NCBI GenBank assembly: GCA_030432565.1
Contig: JAUIGV010000004.1
Span: 62,001-126,000, forward strand
Length of the DNA stretch: 64,000 nt
From: Verrucomicrobiia bacterium
Lineage (GTDB): Bacteria; Verrucomicrobiota; Verrucomicrobiia; Verrucomicrobiales; Akkermansiaceae
Reading direction: 5' to 3'
The notes under the pieces were generated by a model, which saw only the letters and a list, made by a program, of their open reading frames with translations, was not told the DNA's origin and did not search any database. The translations under genes were made by a program, and so were the position numbers. Of the stretch, positions 33,681-42,439 are shown piece after piece. Within the stretch, counting starts at the first letter, position 1; each line of letters opens with the position of its first letter.

Positions 33681-36600
33681 ATGCGCCCCCTCGTCATCCT
33701 CCTCTGCCTCGCTTCCACTGTCTTTGCCGAAGTTGATTTCGCGTCCGAAATCCAACCCATTCTCTCGGACAATTGTTACGTCTGCCATGGCCCGGATGAA
33801 AAGAGCCGAAAGGGCGGACTGAGGCTTGATCAACAAGACCTCGCCCTCAAGGGTGGGGATTCCGGCCCCGCCATCGTGCCCGGCAACCCCAGCAAATCGC
33901 TCATCCTTTCACGCATCAATCTTCCCCATGGCGATGAAGATCACATGCCACCACCCGACAAAAAGGACCCACTGGCACCAAAGCAAAAGGATCTTCTCGA
34001 ACAATGGATCAAGGAAGGAGCGAAATGGGGGAAACACTGGGCTTTTATTCCGCCCGAACGTCCAAAATTACCAAAGATTAAAAACGATGCCTGGCCCAAA
34101 AACGAGATCGACCATTTCATTCTCGCCCGACTCGAGGCCGAAGGCCTTGACCCTTCCAGCCCCACCGTGCCGCGAACCCTTCTGCGCCGACTCCACCTCG
34201 ACCTCATTGGTCTTCCCCCCTCACTGACCGACCTTCGCAGCTTTCAACCTTCAGAGCTTGAATCCCGGATTGCGGGTCTCCTTGCCTCGCCTCATTATGG
34301 CGAAAAATGGGCGCGGGAATGGTTGGACGTCGCACGCTATGCAGACTCCGCAGGCTACGAGAAAGACCTCCCGCGAGAGATGCATTTCTACCGTGACTGG
34401 GTCGTTAAGGCCCTGAACAAGGACATGGGATATGACGACTTTATCATTAAACAAATCGCCGGTGATCTTGTTCCTGACGCAACGCAGGACGATCACATCG
34501 CTACCGGATACCTCCGAAACTCCATGACCAACGAGGAAGGCGGAGCAAAGCCCGAGCAATTCCGAATCGAAGGAATCTTCGATCGCGTGGATGCTGTCGG
34601 CAAAGGCATCCTGGGCATCACGACGCAATGCGCCCGCTGCCACACCCATAAATACGATCCTCTGACCCACGACGAATACTACGGAATGTTCGCCTACCTG
34701 AATTCTATCCGGGAAGCATCCACTCCAGCCTACTCCGTTGGCCAGCACACACAAATCAAGCAAATCAAAAAGCAAATCACCGCGCTTGAAAACCGCCTCA
34801 AGACAGAAAATCCGGACTGGCAGGTGGTCTATCAGGATTGGCAGGACGAACTTTTGAAATCACCCCGTACGACGTGGACCGTACAAAAAATCGCCCAATA
34901 CGGAGATGCCGGCCAAAAATACCAAAGCCTCCCCGATGGATCTCTCATCAACCAGGGTTACGCGGCCACCATGATGTCCGCGCCTTTCCAACATCAATCC
35001 AGTACCGTGGGAACAATTCGCTCCGTCCGCCTCGAACTTCTCAACGATCCCTACCTCCCGCTCAACGGCCCAGGACGATCGATGGCCGGAACCGCCGCCC
35101 TTTCCGAATACCTTCTTCGAGTCGACGGCAAGGATGCCAAATTTAAAATCGCACATGCTTCCGTCAATCCACCGGAAGCCAAAATTGACCCAAAACGATA
35201 TCCCTTGAATGCCGAACGAGGTCCCGATGAACGCATCACCGGAGGTGCTCAATTCGCAATCGACGGAAACCACAAAACGGCCTGGACCACAGATCACGGC
35301 CCCGGCCGCTCCAACGATCCCCAGATCATCGTGATGGAACTGGATGAACCAATCACAAAAGCAGGGACACGCGACCTCAGAACCATTCTTGTGCAACGCC
35401 ATGGCGGCTTCAATTCGGATGACAACCAAACCTTCAACATCGGGCGATTCCGCCTTTCCTTCTCCAGCCAATCTCCCACGCCATTCGACACCCTCCCACC
35501 CCGCATCCGTGAGGCCTTGCTTTCAGACAAACGTAGCCCTCAGCAAGAAGCCCTCGTCTTTAGTCATTGGCGCTCCCACAACCCCGCTTTCGCGGACATA
35601 AACCAGCAAATCGAAAAACTCTGGAAAAAGCACCCGACTCCAGCCGTCGCTCTCGTTGCCAAAGCAGTCGAAAAACCACGCGTCACCAGACTTTTCGAAC
35701 GCGGCGAACAGACCAAGCCTCAGCACGAAGTCAAACCAAACACACCGGCCTTTCTGAACCCTCTCCCAAAAGGGGATCCCGCTTCCCGGCTCACCTTTGC
35801 CAAGTGGCTCGTAGCTCGCGATTCTCCGACCACCGCCCGTACCCTCGTCAATCGCATCTGGCAGTCCTACTTCGGCACGGGCCTTGTAGAATCGCCCGAA
35901 GACCTCGGCCTGCAAAGCCCCCGCCCTTCCCATCCCGAACTCCTCGACTGGCTCGCCGTCGAATTGATGGAAAATGATTGGAGCATGAAACACATTCACC
36001 GTCTCATTGTCTCCAGTGCCACCTACCAGCAAAACTCCGCTCATTCCTCTCTTCTTCGCGAACGAGATCCCAACAACCGCCTTCTCGCACGGGGGCCACG
36101 GACCAGGGTTCCGGCCGAAGTTTTGCGCGACATCCAACTCTCCACCAGCGGTCTCATCAACCTCGAGATCGGTGGTCGCTGCGTCTTCCCTCCAGCTCCG
36201 GAATTCCTCTTCCAAAAACCGGTCTCCTATGGCCCAAAAACCTGGGACGTCGAAACCGATTCCCAACGCTACCGGCGCGCTCTTTACACCTTTCGCTTCC
36301 GCAGCGTTCCTTACCCCATGCTCGCTGTCTTTGATGCCGCCACCGGTGATGCCGCCTGTGTTCGCAGAACCACCTCGACCACTCCGCTGCAAGCTCTGAC
36401 CACCTTGAACGAATCCATGTCGGTCGAAGCTGCGGTCGCTTTGGGCGCCCGCATTCTGCAAACCTCCATCGCCGACGCCTTCGAGCACTGCACTTCCCGG
36501 CCACCCGATGCCGCCGAACTTTCCGTCCTCACACAGCTCTTTGAATCACAAAAGACCGCCTTCACTTCGAAATCAGCGCAAGAGCTGATCGCAACCTACC

Positions 36601-36707
36601 ACCCCCTGACACTTGACCCTAGCTCCCAGGACCCGGTCCAACTCGCAGCCGCGACCTCGGTCGCCCAGGCTCTTCTCAACCTCGACGAGACGATGACCAA
36701 AAACTAA
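33681..36707 (+). CDS. PSCyt1-DUF1549-DUF1553 cytochrome-like protein
   Basis: About 1008 residues from the ATG at 33681; a TTG three codons before is unlikely. A signal peptide (MRPLVILLCLASTVFAE) precedes PSCyt1 with CYVCH at residues 32-36 and HMPPPDKKDPLAPKQ. DUF1549 follows (EIDHFILARLEAEGL, LLRRLHLDLIGLPPS, WLDVARYADSAGYEKD, and CARCH at 317-321). A central insert resembles a carbohydrate-binding or discoidin-like sandwich. DUF1553 ends the protein (FAKWLVARDSPTTARTLVNRIWQSYFGTGLV, RMLSYMAT-like AVFDAATGDAACVRRTTSTTPLQALTTLN). It is the typical partner of DUF1501 proteins. Confidence 0.9.
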   Translation: MRPLVILLCLASTVFAEVDFASEIQPILSDNCYVCHGPDEKSRKGGLRLDQQDLALKGGDSGPAIVPGNPSKSLILSRINLPHGDEDHMPPPDKKDPLAPKQKDLLEQWIKEGAKWGKHWAFIPPERPKLPKIKNDAWPKNEIDHFILARLEAEGLDPSSPTVPRTLLRRLHLDLIGLPPSLTDLRSFQPSELESRIAGLLASPHYGEKWAREWLDVARYADSAGYEKDLPREMHFYRDWVVKALNKDMGYDDFIIKQIAGDLVPDATQDDHIATGYLRNSMTNEEGGAKPEQFRIEGIFDRVDAVGKGILGITTQCARCHTHKYDPLTHDEYYGMFAYLNSIREASTPAYSVGQHTQIKQIKKQITALENRLKTENPDWQVVYQDWQDELLKSPRTTWTVQKIAQYGDAGQKYQSLPDGSLINQGYAATMMSAPFQHQSSTVGTIRSVRLELLNDPYLPLNGPGRSMAGTAALSEYLLRVDGKDAKFKIAHASVNPPEAKIDPKRYPLNAERGPDERITGGAQFAIDGNHKTAWTTDHGPGRSNDPQIIVMELDEPITKAGTRDLRTILVQRHGGFNSDDNQTFNIGRFRLSFSSQSPTPFDTLPPRIREALLSDKRSPQQEALVFSHWRSHNPAFADINQQIEKLWKKHPTPAVALVAKAVEKPRVTRLFERGEQTKPQHEVKPNTPAFLNPLPKGDPASRLTFAKWLVARDSPTTARTLVNRIWQSYFGTGLVESPEDLGLQSPRPSHPELLDWLAVELMENDWSMKHIHRLIVSSATYQQNSAHSSLLRERDPNNRLLARGPRTRVPAEVLRDIQLSTSGLINLEIGGRCVFPPAPEFLFQKPVSYGPKTWDVETDSQRYRRALYTFRFRSVPYPMLAVFDAATGDAACVRRTTSTTPLQALTTLNESMSVEAAVALGARILQTSIADAFEHCTSRPPDAAELSVLTQLFESQKTAFTSKSAQELIATYHPLTLDPSSQDPVQLAAATSVAQALLNLDETMTKN

Positions 36708-36714
36708 CCCTCCC

Positions 36715-38130
36715 ATGAATTTTCTCTCAGACATTCAACGCGCCCATTCCCGTCGCTGGTTTCTCAAAGATTGCGGCCTCGGACTCGGAGCGATCGCCCT
36801 GACCTCCCTCGAAGCCCGCGCAAATGCCAACCCGGGCAATCCGAATCCTCTCGCCCCTAAGCGGTCCCACTTCCCGGCCAAAGCCAAAAACGTCATCTTC
36901 CTTTATATGGGAGGCGCCCCCAGCCACCTCGACCTTTTCGACTACAAACCCGAACTGGCCCGCCTCAACGGAACCAAGCCACCTGCCGAACTGCTCAAAA
37001 ACTATCAATCCGCCTTCATTAATCCCGACAACAACCTCCTCGGACCGAAGTTCAAATTCAAAAAATATGGGAAGGCCGGCACCCAGATGGCCGAAATCCT
37101 TCCCCATCTGGGCTCCGTTGCCGATGACATCGCCGTCATTCGCTCCATGCACACCGAGGCCTTCAATCACGCCCCGGCCCAAATTCTCCTCTCCACCGGC
37201 TCCCAACAATTCGGCCGGCCCAGCCTCGGCTCATGGGTCACTTACGGACTGGGATGCGACACCGACAACCTCCCCGCCTTCGTCGTCATTTCATCAGGCA
37301 GCAAGGGGCCGTCAGGTGGCAACGCCAACTTCAGCTCCGGCTTTCTTCCCTCCGTTTACGATGGTGTCCAATTCCGCTCGGTCGGCGACCCCGTCCTCTA
37401 TCTCTCCAACCCGAAAGGAGTTTCCAAGGGCAACCGCAAGGCCGTCATCGATGCCATCAACGAACTCAACAACCGCCACTTCGAATCCGTTGGCGACCCT
37501 GAGATTCAGACCCGCATCGCTGCTTACGAAATGTCCGCCCGCATGCAGGACGTCGCTCCCGAAGTCACCGACATCTCCCGGGAACCGGACCATATTCAAA
37601 AGCTCTACGGAGCCGAACCAGGCAAACGATCTTTCGCCAACAACGCCTTGCTCGCCCGCCGACTTGTCGAACGGGGTGTCCGTTTCGTTGAACTTTTTCA
37701 CGAATCATGGGACCAACATGGCGGGCTCGTTGGCGGGCTCAAAAAGAACTGCAAGGATGTCGACCAAGCCTGCGCCGCCTTGATCAAAGACCTCAAGCAA
37801 CGCGGCATGCTCGAAGACACCCTCATCGTCTTCGGCGGAGAATTCGGACGCACTCCCATGACCCAAGGCGGAACCGATGGTCGGGACCACCATCCCAATG
37901 CCTTCACCATGTGGCTCGCCGGTGGCGGAATCAAGGGCGGCGTGAACCATGGCAAGACCGATGACCTCGGCTTCAACGCGGTTGAAGACAAAATTCATAT
38001 CCACGATCTAAACGCCACGATCCTTCACCAACTCGGCTTCGATCACGAAAAGCTCACCACTCGATTCCAGGGCCGTGACTTCCGCCTCACCGACGTTCAC
38101 GGTCACGTCATCAAGCCCATCCTAAGCTAG
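36715..38130 (+). CDS. DUF1501 protein with Tat-type signal
   Basis: A 471-residue member of the sulfatase/alkaline phosphatase-like DUF1501 family. The N-terminus SRRWFLKDCGLGLGAIAL is twin-arginine-like. Family blocks are NVIFLYMGGAPSHLDLFDYKPEL, IRSMHTEAFNHAPAQILLSTG, LPAFVVISSG, and GGEFGRTPMTQGGTDGRDHHPNAFTMWLAGGGIKGG. The gene starts 7 bases after the DUF1549/DUF1553 gene and overlaps the convergent PanB-like gene by 4 bases. The product is likely exported folded and works with its neighbour. The enzymatic reaction is unknown. Confidence 0.92.
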   Translation: MNFLSDIQRAHSRRWFLKDCGLGLGAIALTSLEARANANPGNPNPLAPKRSHFPAKAKNVIFLYMGGAPSHLDLFDYKPELARLNGTKPPAELLKNYQSAFINPDNNLLGPKFKFKKYGKAGTQMAEILPHLGSVADDIAVIRSMHTEAFNHAPAQILLSTGSQQFGRPSLGSWVTYGLGCDTDNLPAFVVISSGSKGPSGGNANFSSGFLPSVYDGVQFRSVGDPVLYLSNPKGVSKGNRKAVIDAINELNNRHFESVGDPEIQTRIAAYEMSARMQDVAPEVTDISREPDHIQKLYGAEPGKRSFANNALLARRLVERGVRFVELFHESWDQHGGLVGGLKKNCKDVDQACAALIKDLKQRGMLEDTLIVFGGEFGRTPMTQGGTDGRDHHPNAFTMWLAGGGIKGGVNHGKTDDLGFNAVEDKIHIHDLNATILHQLGFDHEKLTTRFQGRDFRLTDVHGHVIKPILS

Positions 38131-38939
38131 GATTTGCTGATCGCATCCTGCATCGCTTTCAACTCGGCCTCGTCCATCTCGATCAGATTTTCCGACTGCG
38201 GGAACGATCCTCCATTCACATCGGCGATGTATTCCCGAAAGGCTTCCACGCGCTCGTCTTGCAAGCGACGATACTCCGCTGAAAAATCCCGGTAGGCTTT
38301 CGCATGTCTCGGCAGTCGCTCATCATAGTCGCCAAGAATATCGTCCGAAAATAAGAACTGGGTATCACATCCGGACCCTGACCCCAGTGACATGAGCAGC
38401 ATCGAGGTCTCTCTACACAACCAACTCGCCAACTGGTGTGGGACACATTCGATCTCCGCAGCATATGCGCCCGCGTTCTCAAGCTCCTTCATCTTTTCAT
38501 ACAAGCCTCTGGCCTCAACCGCAGTTTTCCCAATCGCCCGATAATTCGTCCAGGTGACATGCCGCGGGATCAGCCCCAAATGCCCCACCACCGGGATCCC
38601 CTCCCGGGCCATCGCCTCGATGATCGAGGGACTTGCCGAACAGTAAACGGAACTCGCGCCCATTTCGAGCGCTCGGAACCCAACGCGAATCGCCTCTTCT
38701 TGTGAAGCCAGACCGTGCGGTGTCGCCCCGGACAGGAAACTATTTGGAGCAGCTTCCACCAATTTCGGCAGCCGCGCCTGGGCCTCCGGCGAGTCGAAAC
38801 TGCAACTCATAAGATCGACTCCGGCCATTTCCGCTGCGGCAGCCTCTTCTGGCGATTTCACATGAATGTGGGTCAGGCAACGCTTCCCCTTTAATTTTCT
38901 CAAATCGTAAATCGTGAACTTTTTCCTTGGTCGAATCAT
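38127..38939 (-). CDS. PanB-like (PEP mutase fold) protein, not canonical PanB
   Basis: A 270-residue TIM-barrel protein. Its middle and C-terminal parts follow ketopantoate hydroxymethyltransferase: GIPVVGHLGLIPRHVTW, AAEIECVPHQLASWL (the catalytic Glu is kept) and SLGSGSGCDTQFLFSDDILG. The metal-binding parts of PanB are altered: the LVGDS block reads LMSCSFDS, the block with the second Asp reads FLSGATPH, and VKIEGG reads VYCSAS. I therefore expect a different reaction or none on ketoisovalerate. The ATG start is clear. It is tail to tail with DUF1501. Confidence 0.75.
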   Translation of the reverse strand: MIRPRKKFTIYDLRKLKGKRCLTHIHVKSPEEAAAAEMAGVDLMSCSFDSPEAQARLPKLVEAAPNSFLSGATPHGLASQEEAIRVGFRALEMGASSVYCSASPSIIEAMAREGIPVVGHLGLIPRHVTWTNYRAIGKTAVEARGLYEKMKELENAGAYAAEIECVPHQLASWLCRETSMLLMSLGSGSGCDTQFLFSDDILGDYDERLPRHAKAYRDFSAEYRRLQDERVEAFREYIADVNGGSFPQSENLIEMDEAELKAMQDAISKS

Positions 38940-39088
38940 CAGACCACAATCGTATCGCTCCCCCGGCTTCTAGAAAATGACATTCCGCCCTCGACGCGCA
39001 TTTTCGCCCGCTAATCTCTCTTTCTAGGCACTCCCCAAAAGGTCCCGCTTGCCCTTTTGAGACAACCTTTCATTGTGTCTTCCGTTTC

Positions 39089-42000
39089 ATGGACCACCTT
39101 CCCATCCTCATAGTTTTTGCACTTGGAATCGCGGCCGCCTTCTGGGTCGGCCGAAACGCATCACCACAAAAGTCCTCTCCGGTTCCACAACCCGCTCCCG
39201 CACCCGGGAACGAAACGGAGGAAGAACAGCCTGCACCCGGACAAAAAGAAAAAAAGCCCAAGGAAAAAAAGCCAAAAGATATTCATGCCTGGGCTCAAAA
39301 ACTGGGCAATGATCTCGGGAAAATCCCGACAACCATCGGGATCATCGAACATCCCAAGTTCCAACGGGCTCTCACCGAACTTGCGGCACGGGAAATTTCG
39401 GCTGAAGACCTCGTTGTTCATCTCAAGAGTGAAAATGACTTTATGGCCATGCTCGCTCTTCATTTGGCAGGTGGCCGGGATGACCTTGATGAAGAAATTC
39501 TCAAGCCCGCTCTCTTTTCCCACATCCGTAACCCTTCCACCCACCGGACCATTACGGCCCTTCGCTGTATTCCGTCAATTTACAAGCAACCGGCGATCGG
39601 GCCTGTTTTCGCTGCCGTCTATAGTCCTTGGGATGATTTTCAAATCGACCGGGCCCTCCGAAAATTCGTCGCCGAACGCCTGGCCTTCGGAGAAGAGCTG
39701 ACCTTTGGCGAACACAATCGCGAGATCGACAGCTGGGACCTTGATGACGTCAAGACCATCGTCCGACGCCTTCCCGACGAACAGGCCAGGGTCTTGCTCG
39801 ATGAACTCGAGGAGAAGGGCATTGGCGAACCCGGGGACCCCAGGGAATTTCTCCGCCAGTTCGCCACGATTCTCGGACCCATTTCCGATCGGCTCGAAGA
39901 CGGCTCTCCTATTCTCGAAACCGCGACGTTGGAAGCACAGAAAAAGTCCATCGTGGAAAGCCTAACCCGCGACGAACAAGCCCGCTCGGTTCTGCTGACA
40001 GGAGCCAGCCGGGTTGGCAAAACCTCGCTCACCCGATTGGTCGCCAGGGATCTTCAGGAGCAAGGATTCATCGTGGTGACCGCAACATCGGCAAATTTGC
40101 AATCCGGCCAAAGCTACATTGGGCAACTTGAACAACGAATGCTCGAGTTCCTCCGTATTCTTCGTCGACGCAAGGTTGTCTGGATCGCTGATTCCTTCCA
40201 CGAACTGGAACTTGCGGGCCGCCATCAGTACAGCCCCACCAGCATCCTCGATATGATCCTGCCGGACCTCTCGGAAGGAAACATTCTCGTCATTGGCGAA
40301 ACGCCTGAAAGTTCACTGAGCAAACTAAAGACTTCATCGCCAAGGATCGACACCGCCGTCGACATTGTGAAAATCGACGAGCCTGGTGAAAAGCAAGCCC
40401 TTGAGATGGCCGGAGATTGGATCAACGAACATCCGGGCCAACTCGGAAAGAAGCCGGGGAGCACCGGCGAGACCTTGGCCGAAGGACTCAAGTTGGCGCG
40501 CCAGTATTCCCTCGACCACGCCATGCCCGGGCTTCTTCTCGACCTTCTCAAGGAGTGCTTCCAACGCGAGTGCGATCAAGCCAAGGGCCCCTCGGTGTCG
40601 ATAGATCGTCCCGCGCTCCTCCGCGCCTTGGCTTCGAGGACCGGCATGCCCATGGAAATCATCGACGATGAACTAATTCTCGACCTGAAGGCCCTCCAGA
40701 AAAAATTCGATCACAGTGTCCTCGGCCAACCCGAAGCCGTCACCGTACTCGTCGAACGAATCGCAATGATTAAGGCCGGCCTCACCGATCCTTCCCGTCC
40801 GCTCGGAGTCTTCCTTTTTGCCGGACCCACGGGAACGGGCAAGACCGAAATTGCCAAGTCCCTCGCCAACTTCCTTTTCGGGTCGGAGCAAAGAATGATC
40901 AGGCTGGACATGTCGGAATTTCAAGATTCCAGCTCCTTGACCCGTTTAATTGGAAGCCCCGATGAAGGGACCTCTCTCGCCTCTCGAATCCGGCAACAAC
41001 CTTTCTCGCTCGTTCTTCTCGACGAATTTGAAAAGGCCAATCGAAACGTTTGGGACCTCTTCCTTCAGGTCTTCGATGACGGGCGCCTCACCGATTCGCG
41101 AGGCAACACCGCCGACCTCCGGAACACCATCATCATTCTGACTTCGAATCTTGGGGCCCGGGATGCCCAGGCGGTCTCGATGGGCTTCAATCAGAGCAAC
41201 CATCCCTCATACCAACCTCGAGAAATTCAAAAAGCGATTGAACAAACCTTCCGAAAGGAATTTGTAAACAGAATCGATCGCATTGTGACCTTCCGCCCTC
41301 TCAGTCGTGATACGATGCGCGAAATCCTTCGCCACCAGCTTTCAAAAACCCTCTCCCGGCGAGGCTTGCGAAATCGCCCGTGGGTGATCGAGTGGGATGA
41401 AACCGCTTCGGAACTCCTTCTTGAGAAAGGCTTCACCCCAACCATGGGCGCACGCCCCCTCATGCGGGCCATGGACCGATATCTTCTGGGCCCACTGGCC
41501 AAAGAAATTGTCAATGGAGTCATCCCTCCCGAAGAACAACTGCTCTTTATCTACGCACGTGACGGCGAACTCCACTGGGACAGTTCACTCGATGAATCGG
41601 CCGATAATCTCGCGGCCGATCCTGAAGAAGAAGTTGCCGAGTTCTCAAACCGGCACCTCATTCTTAATCCGACAGGTTCCGAGGATGAGCTCAGGCACCT
41701 TTGCCAGCGCCATCAGGATCTTGATGAGCTACTCAATCTCGAAGCTTACCTCGAAGCCAAACAAGCCTGCCTCGAAGCCATGCAGAGGGAAGGTTTCTGG
41801 CAGTCCGAAGAACGCTGGCATCATCTCGCACTCGCTGAGTATATTGACCGCGTTGAGTCCGCCCTCAATGCCACCGGCTCTCTTTTGGAAAGACTTGTCA
41901 ACAATCCCGACAGCCGCCCGTCGTCGCCCGAGAAAGTCCGCCTCCTCGTTTCCAAACAAGCCGAACGCCTCTTCCTCCTTGAGCAGTCCTATCCGGAAAT

Positions 42001-42439
42001 CACGGCGGGCGAGGCCAACGACGCCCTCCTCCTCATTGAGGCAAACGCAAACGATATCTCCTTCGCCGAACAACTTCGCTCCATGTATCAATCGTGGGCC
42101 GCCAGCAGAGGTATGAACTTGCAGGAACTTCGGAGCCCGATGTATTGGGCTGCTCGCATGAATGGCTTCGGTGCTTTGACCATTCTGCAAGCCGAGGCCG
42201 GTATCCACCATTGGGCCGAAGGTAAGAAAGGAGATCGCTGGCAATGCAAAGTCCACGTGATCCCGATTGCACCAGGCGAAAAATCAATCCGCTTTGACCA
42301 GCTTCCGAAACTCTCCGGTACCACCCGCAGATATCAGGAGGTTCCCACCCCTCTCGTCATCGATAAGAAGCGTCCCTTCCGGACCGGGCGACTTGATCTC
42401 GTCCTTAAAGGACACTTTGACCTCATCGAGCCTAACTAA
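39089..42439 (+). CDS. Membrane-anchored ClpB-like double AAA+ ATPase with RF2-like C-terminus
   Basis: A 1116-residue protein. Residues 3-21 are a membrane helix, followed by a Pro/Lys/Glu-rich linker (about 28-65) and a helical domain unlike Clp_N. The first AAA+ ring has Walker A GASRVGKT (305-312) and the ClpB-like pore segment SYIGQLEQR. Its Walker B is degenerate (VVWIADSF). The second ring has GPTGTGKT (579-586), VLLDEFEK (642-649) and ClpB D2 small-domain motifs, but the aromatic pore loop is missing (LIGSPDEGTSLASRI). Residues about 884-1065 resemble RF2 domain 1 and PCRF (GFWQSEERW; NDALLLIEANAN; FAEQLRSMYQSWAASRGM; EAGIHHW). No GGQ domain follows. Substrate unknown. Confidence 0.85.
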   Translation: MDHLPILIVFALGIAAAFWVGRNASPQKSSPVPQPAPAPGNETEEEQPAPGQKEKKPKEKKPKDIHAWAQKLGNDLGKIPTTIGIIEHPKFQRALTELAAREISAEDLVVHLKSENDFMAMLALHLAGGRDDLDEEILKPALFSHIRNPSTHRTITALRCIPSIYKQPAIGPVFAAVYSPWDDFQIDRALRKFVAERLAFGEELTFGEHNREIDSWDLDDVKTIVRRLPDEQARVLLDELEEKGIGEPGDPREFLRQFATILGPISDRLEDGSPILETATLEAQKKSIVESLTRDEQARSVLLTGASRVGKTSLTRLVARDLQEQGFIVVTATSANLQSGQSYIGQLEQRMLEFLRILRRRKVVWIADSFHELELAGRHQYSPTSILDMILPDLSEGNILVIGETPESSLSKLKTSSPRIDTAVDIVKIDEPGEKQALEMAGDWINEHPGQLGKKPGSTGETLAEGLKLARQYSLDHAMPGLLLDLLKECFQRECDQAKGPSVSIDRPALLRALASRTGMPMEIIDDELILDLKALQKKFDHSVLGQPEAVTVLVERIAMIKAGLTDPSRPLGVFLFAGPTGTGKTEIAKSLANFLFGSEQRMIRLDMSEFQDSSSLTRLIGSPDEGTSLASRIRQQPFSLVLLDEFEKANRNVWDLFLQVFDDGRLTDSRGNTADLRNTIIILTSNLGARDAQAVSMGFNQSNHPSYQPREIQKAIEQTFRKEFVNRIDRIVTFRPLSRDTMREILRHQLSKTLSRRGLRNRPWVIEWDETASELLLEKGFTPTMGARPLMRAMDRYLLGPLAKEIVNGVIPPEEQLLFIYARDGELHWDSSLDESADNLAADPEEEVAEFSNRHLILNPTGSEDELRHLCQRHQDLDELLNLEAYLEAKQACLEAMQREGFWQSEERWHHLALAEYIDRVESALNATGSLLERLVNNPDSRPSSPEKVRLLVSKQAERLFLLEQSYPEITAGEANDALLLIEANANDISFAEQLRSMYQSWAASRGMNLQELRSPMYWAARMNGFGALTILQAEAGIHHWAEGKKGDRWQCKVHVIPIAPGEKSIRFDQLPKLSGTTRRYQEVPTPLVIDKKRPFRTGRLDLVLKGHFDLIEPN

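Noticed and set aside
35523-36488. 321-codon minus-strand frame inside the DUF1553 region
   Set aside because: No recognisable domain and it lies wholly inside a strongly supported gene.
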